Below are positions 27,815 through 37,937 of a stretch of 54,442 bases of DNA, in pieces. Made by a program: the position numbers and the translations under genes. This DNA comes from Candidatus Cloacimonadota bacterium (lineage in GTDB: Bacteria; Cloacimonadota; Cloacimonadia; JGIOTU-2): contig JAFGDR010000059.1 of assembly GCA_016932035.1 (NCBI GenBank), positions 1 through 54,442 of the forward strand. Reading direction: 5' to 3'. Positions within the stretch are counted from its first letter, which is position 1, and every line of letters begins with the position of its first letter. The notes under the pieces were generated by a model. That model did not search any database, was not told the origin of the DNA, and worked only from the letters and a program-made list of their open reading frames with translations.

Positions 27815-30229
27815 TTATTCGTACCTGATGTTTTTTGCCGGATTGGTATGAGCAGCTTTAAGTGTCTGAAAACTGACTGTAAGGATAGATGCAAGTATAG
27901 ATATAAGCACTGCAACGATAAACGTAACAACGTTCATGTTGATGCGATAGGCAAAACCTTGCAACCACTGTTTTGAAGCGAACCATGCAAGCGGAATCGC
28001 GATGACGTTTGCAATGATCACCAATTTAAGGAAATTGAAAGCAAGTAATCCCGTAATACTACTCGAACTAGCACCCAGAACTCTTCGTATGCTGATCTCT
28101 TTCATTTTTTGCGATATCGAGAAGCTGGCGAGTCCAAAGAGACCGAGACACGCAACGAAGATCGCAAGTGCAGAAAAGATATTTACAACAACACCTGTTC
28201 TGACATCCTGATCATAGAGTATTTGAAGAGATTCATCAAGGAAAGTATATTTAATAGGATTGTCCGGAAAAAGGTCTTTCCAGGTTTGCTTGATATAACT
28301 CATTGCGTTATGAACATTACCTTGTTTGATCTTTGCAACGACAAATGCACCTGTCGAATCAGGAAGCCGAAAGATCACAATCGGTTCGACGGGCTGGTGT
28401 AAACCATCTGTATGGAAGTCTTTTACAACACCAATAACTTCTGAGCCGAGACTGTCCGCATCACCAAAATATAATTTCCTTCCCACTGCTGCATCCCAAC
28501 CGACCTGCCGTGCAGCAGTTTGATTTATTAAAACTCGATTATCCTGATTTACATCGAGATCAGGACTGAAGTTTCTTCCTTCCACGATCTTCATATCCAT
28601 GGCAGGAATGAATTCATCATTGATCCCGAAATTTCTCCAGATGTAAATATCATCCTCTGATGTCCCTTCAGGAGTTAAGCCAGTTCTTCCAAATGTATTA
28701 CCCGGTAGATTTGTAGAACGACCAACCGCTTCTATTCCTGTATGTTCCAATAGTTTTGAAATATAAGCTTCAGAATTCGGAGAAACATCTGGATGGTTCA
28801 TAATGAACGATACGATCTGATCTTTATTATATCCCAGATCTTTGGAATTGATGTAATGCATCTGCTGCTGAATAATGATGCTGAGCCCGATTAGTGCGAC
28901 TGATAATGTGAATTGGAAAATCACAAGTATTTTTCTTAAAATCACACCACCTTTGCTTTTCTGATATGCTCCTTTAAGAATAGTTGATGGCTTAAAACTC
29001 GAAAGGATGAAGGCAGGATACAGTCCGGCAACGATCCCGATGAAGATCCATATAAGTGCTATCGGAAGGATGAGTATGCCGAGTTCAGACACATTGAACT
29101 GGATCGATGTTCCGGCTATGTTGTTCAGCAGTGGTGTAGAAATATCCACAATCGGGATTGCGAGAAGAATTGCAACAAAAGATGTAAAGAGAGATTCACC
29201 TATAAACTGGATTCGGAGTTGATTCAAACTTGAACCTACCACCTTTCTCATTCCAACTTCTTTTGCGCGCTGAATGCTTCTGGCAGTTGACAGATTCATG
29301 TAATTCACTGCAGCAATAACGAGGATGAGAAAAACGATCGCTGAAAAGATATATATATTCTTAACATCACCCTTTTTTCCAATCGGGTCGAAGATTATAT
29401 CCGAAGAATGAAGATGAACATCATTGAGTGGTTGGAGGGTAATTTCAAAATTTTCGTCAACATCATTTTCTCTGCATAATGCGGTAAGTTTTTCTGCAAG
29501 ACCCTCGACGGATGTGCCTTCTTTCAGGAGCATATACGTTGGCATTGCAACCAGCCCCCAACTCTCTAACCAGATTGGTTGTGTTGAATTTTCAGGTTGG
29601 TTTGCACGAGCAAGAGATTCGAACGTGGCAAGGGATACAAGTGCGTCAAAAGTAAAATGTGTGTTATCGGGAAGATCTTCAATAATTCCAGTTACTGTGA
29701 ATTCCAGTCCTTGGGCAGTTATTGTTTGATCAAATCCAGAATCTTCTTTGTAGAGTTTATCTGCGAGGGATTTTGTGAGAACAATTGTATACGGTTCAGT
29801 TAGAGCTGTTGTGGGATCTCCTTCAATGAAGGAATAGTCAAAAAATGTGAAGAAATTTCCGCTTGCTGATCTTGCATTTTCACTGAAGATACCCTCTTCA
29901 CCTTCTCTTTGCATGAGGGTTTGTCTGCCCCCGGAAATTCTGACAGCGTCTTCAACTTCAGGTAAGTTTTCCACCATTGCAGGACCAAGAGCCGGCATGG
30001 TTATCCCTACTCGTTGCTTATTGGTTCCCAGTGCACTATCAATAGTAAGTACACGATAAATTCTATCTCTCTTTGCATGCATATCTTCAAAGGAATATTC
30101 ATATTTGATAAAAAGAACGATCAACAAACATGCTGTAACACCTATTGTAAGACCAAGTATATTGATAATGGAATATCCTTTATGCCTGAGGATATTTCTT
30201 AATGCGATCTTAAGATAATTTTTGATCAT
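27815..30229 (-). CDS. FtsX/MacB-type ABC permease (operon A)
   Basis: 804 residues, MIKNYLKIALRNILRHK; AAAGGA site shortly after the previous stop (11-nt gap). First segment with NILGLTIGVTACLL. First FtsX block with RAKEVGMRKVVGSS near residue 322, GLYPAFILSSFKPSTILKG turn, fifth segment in QFTLSVALIGLSIII. Periplasmic domain 2 has VEGRNFSPDL, IGVVKDFHT and TFLDESL motifs. Second coupling motif MKEISIRRVLGAS near 709, with Ser for Gly as in the next gene downstream, which suggests these two adjacent copies are related. C-terminus NPAKNIRYE. Confidence 0.96.
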   Translation of the reverse strand: MIKNYLKIALRNILRHKGYSIINILGLTIGVTACLLIVLFIKYEYSFEDMHAKRDRIYRVLTIDSALGTNKQRVGITMPALGPAMVENLPEVEDAVRISGGRQTLMQREGEEGIFSENARSASGNFFTFFDYSFIEGDPTTALTEPYTIVLTKSLADKLYKEDSGFDQTITAQGLEFTVTGIIEDLPDNTHFTFDALVSLATFESLARANQPENSTQPIWLESWGLVAMPTYMLLKEGTSVEGLAEKLTALCRENDVDENFEITLQPLNDVHLHSSDIIFDPIGKKGDVKNIYIFSAIVFLILVIAAVNYMNLSTARSIQRAKEVGMRKVVGSSLNQLRIQFIGESLFTSFVAILLAIPIVDISTPLLNNIAGTSIQFNVSELGILILPIALIWIFIGIVAGLYPAFILSSFKPSTILKGAYQKSKGGVILRKILVIFQFTLSVALIGLSIIIQQQMHYINSKDLGYNKDQIVSFIMNHPDVSPNSEAYISKLLEHTGIEAVGRSTNLPGNTFGRTGLTPEGTSEDDIYIWRNFGINDEFIPAMDMKIVEGRNFSPDLDVNQDNRVLINQTAARQVGWDAAVGRKLYFGDADSLGSEVIGVVKDFHTDGLHQPVEPIVIFRLPDSTGAFVVAKIKQGNVHNAMSYIKQTWKDLFPDNPIKYTFLDESLQILYDQDVRTGVVVNIFSALAIFVACLGLFGLASFSISQKMKEISIRRVLGASSSSITGLLAFNFLKLVIIANVIAIPLAWFASKQWLQGFAYRINMNVVTFIVAVLISILASILTVSFQTLKAAHTNPAKNIRYE

Positions 30230-30240
30230 GCAATTATCCT

Positions 30241-32577
30241 TTATTCATATTTTATGGAATCAACCGGATTAAGTTTTGCTGCTCTAATGGTTTGGACGCT
30301 TATGGTTATTAATGAAGTCAGCAGAGCGATACAGCCTGTGACGATGAATATATAGATGCTGATAGATGTCTTGAATGCGAAATTCTGAAGCCACTTATCC
30401 ATGATAAAGTAGGCAATGGGAAGAGCAATTATATTTGCAAGAATGATCCACTTAATGAACTGGGTAGAAAGTTGTTGTATGATCCCGGAAACCGATGAAC
30501 CGAGTACTTTGCGCAGTCCGATCTCTTTTGTTCTTTGCTGTATCATATAGGATGATAATCCAAGTAGTCCAAGGCATGATATGATAATTGCAAAGAGTGA
30601 AAAGTAATTGAAGAGTTTACCTAGTCGGATTTCTGATTGATACATACCATCAAACTCGCTATCAAGAAAACTATACTCAAAGAGAAATTCGGGAGCAATT
30701 TTTTTGCTTACTTCTTCAATATACTTGATGGTCTTTTCTATGTTATATCCGGATATTTTAATGGCAACATAATTGTCCCATTCTGGAACAGTTACCAGGG
30801 CAAGAGGATCAATATTATTATGTAGAGAACTGAAATTGAAATCCTTTATCACACCTTTTATCGTGCCGTTGTGGAATGACTTGCCGATTGGATCTTCTAT
30901 GCCAGCGGTTTTGACTGCAGTTTCGTTCAGTATGAATTCAAAACCACCTTTCTGACTATAGAAATCTTCAGTATAAAACTCACCTGCCACTAATTCTAAT
31001 CCAAATGTTTCTAGGAAATCACTGTCGCAAGAAATGAGAGGTAGCGTGAGTGTTGATTCTCCATTTTTGCCTTCCCAATTTTCTATGGTCATACTCCATT
31101 TTGGTCCAAGACCTAACTTGCTGGATGTTCTAGTTACATTCAGGATGTTTGGATCCTTAAGCAGTTCCTCTTTTAAAGCATCTGAATGTTCATAAAAATC
31201 ATTATTAAGAGGTAAATATACAACATTCTGCCTGTTAAATCCTAAGTTCTGATTCTGTATAAATTTTATCTGCTTTGCCACAACAATTGTTGAGAAAATG
31301 AGAATCGTGGAAAGGGTGAACTGTAGTACAACAAGACATTTTCTGAGTGTATTTGAGTCTCCTCTTGGATTTCCCTTCAAAACCTTAACCGGCTTGAACG
31401 AGGAAAGGAGGAATGCTGGATACAGTCCGGAAAGCAGTCCGGTGACAAGGGTGATAAAAAGAAGAGAAAGCGAAATACTGCTGTTGAAAATATCAAAAGA
31501 TAATGCTTTCCCGGTCAGAGTATTGAAGATCGGCATAAGAAGTTCTACCATTAGAATGGCAACAAGAAGAGCAATCATAGAAAGCATAACGGATTCACAG
31601 ATAAATTGAACTCTCAGCTGATGACGAACTGCACCGACAACCTTTCGTATACCAATCTCCCGAGCTCTCTGCATTGATCGCACCGTTGAAAGGTTCATGA
31701 AATTTATGCATGCTATGATGAGGATGAAAAGAGCAATAGAGGAAAAGATATAGACGTATAATATTCTTCCTGAATGGCCATCCAGATTATAGAGGTGCAT
31801 TTTCTTTAAGGGCTGCAAATAGAATTTTCTGCCTAATTCTGGGAGGATCTCATCTACACACATGTTGATGTTCTTCTCGGTCTGGTCGATCGAAGCAGAT
31901 TTATTGAGCAGAATAAACGTGTTGAATCCGAAATCACCCCACTCATCTTCACCGCCATATCCCATAATATCCGGAAGATGCTTGAAAGACATCAAGAGAT
32001 CGAATACCAAATGGCTTCCGGCTGGCAACGGTTCGAGAACACCGTCAACCATAAGATCTAGTTGGTTATTTATTGAAATAGTTTTTCCAATCGGATTTTC
32101 ATCCGGAAAGAATGTGTCAGCCATTTTTTGAGATATAACCGCTGAAGAAGGATCTACTAAAGCAGTCGTTTGATCTCCCTGAGCAAAAGGAAGGGTGAAG
32201 ATGTTAAAGAGAGAATTGTCAGTATATCCTGCTATAAGCTTAAGTTTTTTATTATCAACACTTACAAGAACCTGTCCTTCATTATGAAACCTCGCTGCAT
32301 CTTCAATTTCAGGATATTTCTTTTTAATCGTACGAGCCATTGGAGGGGGGGTTCGCCAGTGATGCTTTGTCTCATTATTTGAGAGGTATGAGAAATTTAT
32401 TCGATAGATACTATCAGCCTTCGCATTGAATCTGTCATAATTATATTCATCTCGAACCCATAACAGAATGAGGATACAAACTGCCATTCCCGTCGCAAGA
32501 CCGATTATGTTTATGAACGAGAACCCTTTTCTTCGAAGAATATTTCTTAATGCTACTTTTATATAGTTTTTTATCAT
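30241..32577 (-). CDS. FtsX/MacB-type ABC permease (operon A)
   Basis: 778 residues, MIKNYIKVALRNILRRK. The TAGGT following the upstream stop is a modest ribosome-binding site, 10-nt gap. First segment with NIIGLATGMAVCIL. Periplasmic domain 1 is shorter than average. First FtsX block with RAREIGIRKVVGAV near residue 306, then GLYPAFLLSSFKPVKVLKG, fifth segment in QFTLSTILIFSTIVV. Second FtsX block with KEIGLRKVLGSS near 684. Motifs IKGVIKDFNF and SFLDSEF are present in periplasmic domain 2. C-terminus NPVDSIKYE. Confidence 0.96.
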   Translation of the reverse strand: MIKNYIKVALRNILRRKGFSFINIIGLATGMAVCILILLWVRDEYNYDRFNAKADSIYRINFSYLSNNETKHHWRTPPPMARTIKKKYPEIEDAARFHNEGQVLVSVDNKKLKLIAGYTDNSLFNIFTLPFAQGDQTTALVDPSSAVISQKMADTFFPDENPIGKTISINNQLDLMVDGVLEPLPAGSHLVFDLLMSFKHLPDIMGYGGEDEWGDFGFNTFILLNKSASIDQTEKNINMCVDEILPELGRKFYLQPLKKMHLYNLDGHSGRILYVYIFSSIALFILIIACINFMNLSTVRSMQRAREIGIRKVVGAVRHQLRVQFICESVMLSMIALLVAILMVELLMPIFNTLTGKALSFDIFNSSISLSLLFITLVTGLLSGLYPAFLLSSFKPVKVLKGNPRGDSNTLRKCLVVLQFTLSTILIFSTIVVAKQIKFIQNQNLGFNRQNVVYLPLNNDFYEHSDALKEELLKDPNILNVTRTSSKLGLGPKWSMTIENWEGKNGESTLTLPLISCDSDFLETFGLELVAGEFYTEDFYSQKGGFEFILNETAVKTAGIEDPIGKSFHNGTIKGVIKDFNFSSLHNNIDPLALVTVPEWDNYVAIKISGYNIEKTIKYIEEVSKKIAPEFLFEYSFLDSEFDGMYQSEIRLGKLFNYFSLFAIIISCLGLLGLSSYMIQQRTKEIGLRKVLGSSVSGIIQQLSTQFIKWIILANIIALPIAYFIMDKWLQNFAFKTSISIYIFIVTGCIALLTSLITISVQTIRAAKLNPVDSIKYE

Positions 32578-32587
32578 AGGTTTTTAC

Positions 32588-34972
32588 CTATTCATACTTA
32601 ATAGATTTGACCGGATTAAGATTTGCTGCCCTGATTGTCTGAAAACTCACTGCAAAAGTTGCGATCAGAACAACAATAATACCCGAAAGAACAAATATAA
32701 TTGGATTGATCGAGGAACGATAGACGAATCCATCGATCCACTTGCTCATGGCATACCAGGTTATAGGAATTGCTAGAACGTTAGCGATGAGAACCCATTT
32801 GAGGAAACTTTTGGTGAGAAGAAATGCTATTTTTTTTGAAGTAGCTCCCATCACTTTTCTGATACCGATCTCTTTTGTTCGCTGCTCAGTCATGAAAGCA
32901 GAAAGACCGAGTAATCCCATGCATGAGATGATGATTGCAATAATAGAGAATATTCGAATCTGGTCAGAGAAATTACGCTCTCTATAAAATTGATATGAAA
33001 ACTGCTGGTCGAAAGTCTCGACATGAAGATCACCATCTGGAACCAATTCCAGGTGTGCCGATGTGATTTTTTCAAGTGTTTCCTCATCATTACGTCCATC
33101 GAGTTTCACCATTGTTTGGTACATTCGATCATCATATACGATGAACATAGGATTGATCTCTCTTTTGACAGTTGTAAAATTGAAATCCTTAACAATGCCG
33201 ATCACCTCTCTCTCTTCAGTTGTCTCGTCTTCGTTGAACAACTTTACGGTCTTACCGATCGGATCATCCCAACCGGCATATTTTACTGCGGTTTCATTTA
33301 AAATGATAGATCTCAAGGTGTCGGTACTTAAAGACCGGGAGAAATTTCTTCCCTTTATGATTCTCATATTCAGCGCAGGAATAAGATTATCATCAACGAT
33401 TAAGCGATCATACATACCGTCCTTTTCACCTGATTCTGCAAACGTTTTTATCTGGTATTTTTGCAGCGTCCCGCCCGGAAGACTTCCTATTGATGCGACA
33501 TATTCAACACCTGGAATTGAGCGTATCTTATCATTAAAAACTTCCCTGTTTTCAGGAATATTAATATTCGAGATCAGATATACATTTTCTCTATTATAAC
33601 CAAGATCTACTTTTTGTAGGAATTTCATGTGCTGCCCCGCAATAAGAAGTGCAGATATAAGAGAAATCGTGATCGTGAATTGTCCCACCACAAGGATCTT
33701 TCGTAAAGCAAGTCCTTTTTTTGTTTTGGAAAAAGCGCCTTTGAGGACAATGATCGGCTTGAAGTTAGACATGATCAATGCTGGATAAAGACCGGCACAG
33801 ATGCCTATAACAAGAGGAATAATCAGCGTTCCGATGAGCAGATAATTTACAGCAAGCAGTTCGAAAATTCCCTTGAAAGGGAGTTCGAGAATAGGGATAA
33901 ATATCTCGAGAAGAACCAGGGCAAAAAGTGTTGATATATATGTTATTACGATTGATTCTCCAAGAAACTGCCTCATGACCTGGCTACGTTGTCCACCGAT
34001 TACTTTACGCACTCCAACTTCTCGAGCTCTTCTCATTGCTTTTGCCGTTGTCAGGTTGACATAGTTAAAAGAAGCGATAAGCAGAACGAGGAAAGCGATC
34101 AAAAGGGAAGTATACACACTTGCAGAATCTTTATGCCCCACATTCATAAGATTGAAACTGAGGTGTTCGGATTTCAGGTGCATATCCTTCATAGGTATAA
34201 ATTCTGCAGTCCAGATCTTGGCAAATCCGTTCTCATGGCTGTGAACATTAATCTTATCCTTCAACTCTTGCATGTTGACGTTATCGATAACTTTTATATA
34301 TCCGGAAAGTGCAGCATTTGTCCAGGAATCCCACCAAATAGGATTTAATTCAAGATCAATCGGATAGACAACGCTGAACCTAATTTGTGTATTCAGAGGA
34401 AGATCTTTTATGACGCCTGCAACGAATTTGTCTTCATATCCTATAAAATAGATGGGTTTTCCTATTGGATTTTCTTCACCAAATAATTTTTCCGAGAATT
34501 CCTCGGTAATATATACTCCGTGAGGATCGACAAGCGGATTTTCGTTATTACCTTGAATGATCGGGAAATTGAAGATTTCAAAGAAATCTGGATCAGCACC
34601 AATTAAAAAAGCTCGGATCTCTTCGGGAGGTGAATCATCATTGCTAATTTCTCTTGTGAATGAAGAACCCATTGAAGCTATGCGGACGGAATGAGATACT
34701 TCCGGGAAATCCTCTTTCAAGCTCTTTACAAGCGGACCAGATGTGATTCCATAAACGATCTGATTGTCACCTTCAGAATCTTCTCGAGTGGTTACACGGT
34801 AGATGTTTTTGATATCTTTGTGAAAGGTGTCGTATGTAAGATCTATGATCACCAGTGAGGATATGAGAATGAAGATAGCAAGCCCGATCGAGAAACCCAA
34901 TATTGTAATAATAGAGAATATCTTCTGCCTGATAAGATTACGGAAAGTGACCGATATAAAATTCTTAAACAT
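32588..34972 (-). CDS. FtsX/MacB-type ABC permease (operon A)
   Basis: 794 residues, MFKNFISVTFRNLIRQK. TAGGAG overlaps the stop of the ankyrin/MBL gene just upstream (8-nt gap). First segment with TILGFSIGLAIFILI. First FtsX block with RAREVGVRKVIGGQR near residue 317, GLYPALIMSNFKPIIVLKG turn, fifth segment in QFTITISLISALLI. Periplasmic domain 2 has IKGRNFSRSL and IGIVKDFNF, and VETFDQQFSYQF where most copies have FFLD. Second FtsX block with KEIGIRKVMGAT near 700. C-terminus NPVKSIKYE. Confidence 0.96.
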   Translation of the reverse strand: MFKNFISVTFRNLIRQKIFSIITILGFSIGLAIFILISSLVIIDLTYDTFHKDIKNIYRVTTREDSEGDNQIVYGITSGPLVKSLKEDFPEVSHSVRIASMGSSFTREISNDDSPPEEIRAFLIGADPDFFEIFNFPIIQGNNENPLVDPHGVYITEEFSEKLFGEENPIGKPIYFIGYEDKFVAGVIKDLPLNTQIRFSVVYPIDLELNPIWWDSWTNAALSGYIKVIDNVNMQELKDKINVHSHENGFAKIWTAEFIPMKDMHLKSEHLSFNLMNVGHKDSASVYTSLLIAFLVLLIASFNYVNLTTAKAMRRAREVGVRKVIGGQRSQVMRQFLGESIVITYISTLFALVLLEIFIPILELPFKGIFELLAVNYLLIGTLIIPLVIGICAGLYPALIMSNFKPIIVLKGAFSKTKKGLALRKILVVGQFTITISLISALLIAGQHMKFLQKVDLGYNRENVYLISNINIPENREVFNDKIRSIPGVEYVASIGSLPGGTLQKYQIKTFAESGEKDGMYDRLIVDDNLIPALNMRIIKGRNFSRSLSTDTLRSIILNETAVKYAGWDDPIGKTVKLFNEDETTEEREVIGIVKDFNFTTVKREINPMFIVYDDRMYQTMVKLDGRNDEETLEKITSAHLELVPDGDLHVETFDQQFSYQFYRERNFSDQIRIFSIIAIIISCMGLLGLSAFMTEQRTKEIGIRKVMGATSKKIAFLLTKSFLKWVLIANVLAIPITWYAMSKWIDGFVYRSSINPIIFVLSGIIVVLIATFAVSFQTIRAANLNPVKSIKYE

Positions 34973-34980
34973 AACTTCTC

Positions 34981-37101
34981 CTACTGCAAATAGGAAGTGT
35001 TAAAATAGAATCTGTCACCCGGGAAAATCTGGTAGTACATTAGAGGAGTGGCACCATCTTCATATGCTTGTTCCACAAATTCCATATAATCCGGAGAATA
35101 ATCCCCGGCATGCATAGGGAAGAAGACGGTTGGTTCGAGAATCTCAAAGGTTTTATGAACGCCGAGTCGTACTGCTTCATTATCTCCAAAGTTACATCCG
35201 CTTATCGGCATGAAGGCAATATCAATAGGCTTGTTCAGAGATTGCAAATAGTAAATTTCATCGAGGTAGTCACCAGAAAAATCTCTCTCTCGATTTGCAT
35301 GATCACCGGGATGGAGTATGGTCACACCATCTGCTTCGACCATGAAACCTACTCCAGTATCGTTTGAATAGATAGCAGTTATATCCACTCCGTTTACATT
35401 AACTGAAGTACGTGGTTGCATAACAATATACTCTTCATTTGCAACGTGCGGATCAAATCCCATGACGTAGGTGATGTTTGGTATAGAATCATTCCATGTG
35501 AAGATCTCAGGACTATAATGGTCTTGATGTACATGCGAAACCAATACGATCACATCGAGATTTTTTATTTCATTAAAAGTGAACATTCCATTGGCGATTG
35601 ATGGATTATCCGGGGGTCTGTTTTGTCTCCAATAGTCAAAGACTAACAAGTGATCCTTTGTTCGGGCAAACCAGCCACTGTGCGTTACAAACCAGATATA
35701 AATTTCACTCTCTTGAAGGGATGCCTGTAAGAGTTCCTCGGGTTTTGCATCTTCAATAGTTTCATTACCTAAAAGCATTTTTGCGATCCCAAGATTTCCA
35801 TGTTCAAGAGCTAAGTCAGCTGCAGTTTTACCATTGATATCTTTTATACTCTCATCACATCCGCTCTCGATGAGTAATGCAACAATATCACCATATCCCA
35901 TCGCTGCTGCAAGATGAAGCGGTGTTTGTTTGAATTCTTCATTTTTAATATTTACATCAGCACCATGGTCAATAAGAATACCCATGAAGTCAGCAGCCCC
36001 TCTTCTTGAAGCAAGATGCAGTGGGGAAGATTCATAAGTCTGACAGCCAGTTTCACATTCTGCATCGATGATTTCGATTGTTGCACCTTTTTCAAGTAAA
36101 AGTTCCATCATCGAAGTGTCTTCACTCCACAGCGAAAATTTAAGTGGTGTCCAACCGTGTTCGTTTATCTTATTAACATCAGCCCCATGCTCGATCAGAT
36201 ATGTGGCAACTTCAGTATTGCCTCTTTGAGCAGCAATATGTAACGGTGTCGTTCCAGAAGAATCCTCAACATTCGTATCAGCGCCATTCTCGATCATATA
36301 GGTAACAGCTTCCATCGGGGACTTGCCGGCTGAAAAAAACATGGTAGCTCCGTGTTCGTTACGATCGTTATAGCTTAATCCCTTATCCATTAAGAGCTCC
36401 GCAATGTCAAAATGCATTCTAATCGTAGCCCATACTAATGCAGTTTCTCCATTATTCGAAATAGCTGTAACATCTGCACCATTCTCCAGGAGAAATTCAA
36501 CAACGTCTTTATTTCCGACAATCGAAGCATACATGAGCGGTGTTACACCCCATTGATTTGGATGATTAACCGAGAATCCTTTATCTATAAAAAAATCAAC
36601 GATCTCAATATTGCCTGCGAAGGCACTGTTTAGAATGACATTTGTGCCATTAATACTTTCTGCTTCAAGGTCAGCCCCTTTATCGAGGAGGAATTTGATA
36701 AGGTCGAAATTATTATGTGAAGAAGCAAAGAGAAGCGCAGTATTTCCATTTGCATCTTCTGCATTAATGTCGAATCCCTGATCAAGTAGATATTGTACAA
36801 CTTCGAGATGACCATTTGCGGCAGCATTATGAAGAAGATTACTTCCTTCACGATCAATCGTGTTGATATCTGCCCCCTGTGAAATGAGATATTTCATGAT
36901 ATCCAGATTGCCGGCAATTGCTGCTACAGTAAGGGGATCACAGTATTGTTCATCCCGCTCGTTCAGAATATCTGGATTGTCTGTTACAAACGTTGTTACT
37001 TCATCGATATTGTTGTTTTGAATTGCTTCAAATATTGTTGCACTTATCGCTTGTGATGAAATGATAAGTAAAGTAGAAAGGATTATTAGAAATATTTTCA
37101 T
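34981..37101 (-). CDS. Exported ankyrin-repeat protein with C-terminal metallo-beta-lactamase-fold domain
   Basis: 706 residues. A signal peptide (MKIFLIILSTLLIISSQAISA) predicts export. About twelve ankyrin repeats fill residues 25-455 (typical G-x-TPLH-A-x-G and LL-x-GAD-[IV]-N patterns). From about 470 a metallo-beta-lactamase fold follows, with the metal motif SHVHQDHYS near 520, ILHPGDHA near 600 and FPMHAGDY near 675; this is closest to the UlaG-like/L-ascorbate-lactonase-type branch. Ankyrin repeats bind proteins, so a plausible role is a hydrolase docked on a periplasmic partner; the substrate is unknown. TAGGAG precedes the ATG. The gene lies between the second ATPase gene (59-nt gap) and a permease (8-nt gap), so it is probably co-expressed with the permease bank. 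Confidence 0.93.
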   Translation of the reverse strand: MKIFLIILSTLLIISSQAISATIFEAIQNNNIDEVTTFVTDNPDILNERDEQYCDPLTVAAIAGNLDIMKYLISQGADINTIDREGSNLLHNAAANGHLEVVQYLLDQGFDINAEDANGNTALLFASSHNNFDLIKFLLDKGADLEAESINGTNVILNSAFAGNIEIVDFFIDKGFSVNHPNQWGVTPLMYASIVGNKDVVEFLLENGADVTAISNNGETALVWATIRMHFDIAELLMDKGLSYNDRNEHGATMFFSAGKSPMEAVTYMIENGADTNVEDSSGTTPLHIAAQRGNTEVATYLIEHGADVNKINEHGWTPLKFSLWSEDTSMMELLLEKGATIEIIDAECETGCQTYESSPLHLASRRGAADFMGILIDHGADVNIKNEEFKQTPLHLAAAMGYGDIVALLIESGCDESIKDINGKTAADLALEHGNLGIAKMLLGNETIEDAKPEELLQASLQESEIYIWFVTHSGWFARTKDHLLVFDYWRQNRPPDNPSIANGMFTFNEIKNLDVIVLVSHVHQDHYSPEIFTWNDSIPNITYVMGFDPHVANEEYIVMQPRTSVNVNGVDITAIYSNDTGVGFMVEADGVTILHPGDHANRERDFSGDYLDEIYYLQSLNKPIDIAFMPISGCNFGDNEAVRLGVHKTFEILEPTVFFPMHAGDYSPDYMEFVEQAYEDGATPLMYYQIFPGDRFYFNTSYLQ

Positions 37102-37160
37102 TAAGACTCCTAATGCTTAATTATTAACCAAGCTCCCCTTGCATGTTGGAGTTTAGTTAT

Positions 37161-37820
37161 TTAAACGATCCTGCCATCAAGCAGATTGATTATTCTATTT
37201 CCGTATGATGCTTTTTCTTTTGAATGAGTTACCTGTATGATCGTGGTGCCTTCCCTGTTCAGTTTTGCAAAAAGATCCATGATCTCAGTGCCCTGTTCAG
37301 AGTTCAGGTTACCTGTTGGTTCATCTGCGAGAATGAGTGTGGGTTCTCCGGCAATTGCTCGTGCGATACCAACCAACTGCTGCTGACCTCCTGAAAGCTG
37401 GAAGGGAAAAAGATCCTTTTTTCCCACGATCCTGAATCGATCAAGCAGATCACATACTCTGGATTTTCTTTCTTTCCCGGGTTTCTTTTGATAAAGAAGA
37501 GGTAATTCGATATTTTCATACACCGTAAGATCGTCGATCAGATGATATTGCTGGAAAACAAATCCGATTTCTGTTCTGTGCAGATTGGTCCTCTGCTTTT
37601 CATTAAGTGTATGCACTGGCTGCTCTCTATAAAAGTATTCACCATCGCTGAGCGTATCGAGCATGCCGAGTATGTAGAGCATTGTAGATTTTCCTGCACC
37701 GGAAGGACCCATTACCGTGACGAATTCTCCCTTTTCGACATCAAGACTGATGTCATTCAAGACATACGTTTTTACATAGTTGTTCGAGAAGTATTTGAAG
37801 GCACCTTGCAACCGTAACAT
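37161..37820 (-). CDS. ABC transporter ATPase (MacB/LolD-type), second copy
   Basis: 219 residues; the nucleotide-binding subunit that would power FtsX-type permeases at the inner membrane. Walker A GPSGAGKST (38-46), Q-loop Gln90 with the family-typical FVFQQYHLIDDLTVYENIELPL context, signature LSGGQQQ (142-148), Walker [10 protein letters not shown] (162-170), switch His199. The residue after the signature is Leu (QQQLVGIARA) where the first ATPase and most of the family have Arg. It starts at ATG 37820 with an AAGGAG site. It lies in mid-operon, after a 117-nt gap without a recognisable promoter. Which permeases it serves, as opposed to the copy at 44262, cannot be read from the sequence. 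Confidence 0.96.
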   Translation of the reverse strand: MLRLQGAFKYFSNNYVKTYVLNDISLDVEKGEFVTVMGPSGAGKSTMLYILGMLDTLSDGEYFYREQPVHTLNEKQRTNLHRTEIGFVFQQYHLIDDLTVYENIELPLLYQKKPGKERKSRVCDLLDRFRIVGKKDLFPFQLSGGQQQLVGIARAIAGEPTLILADEPTGNLNSEQGTEIMDLFAKLNREGTTIIQVTHSKEKASYGNRIINLLDGRIV

Positions 37821-37937
37821 TGTTACTCCTTAAAGTTTTCTTACCACGAAAACTCGAAAATTACCAAAGGAACTTTCTTCAATATTACTTATTTGAAGAT
37901 TGCTGATCGATTTTCGAATAATTCGCAGCTTTGCATT

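Noticed and set aside
27814-27930. Longer version of the permease at 25423 starting at 27930
   Set aside because: The extra 39 residues lie within the upstream gene and do not match the family; ATG 27813 gives the family start MIKNYLL.
37821-37937. A third promoter module ahead of the second ATPase gene
   Set aside because: The 117-nt gap has no TGGCAC/TGC pair with 10-nt spacing and no TGTAC dyads; only a short CGAATAATTCG palindrome (37915-37925) is visible.
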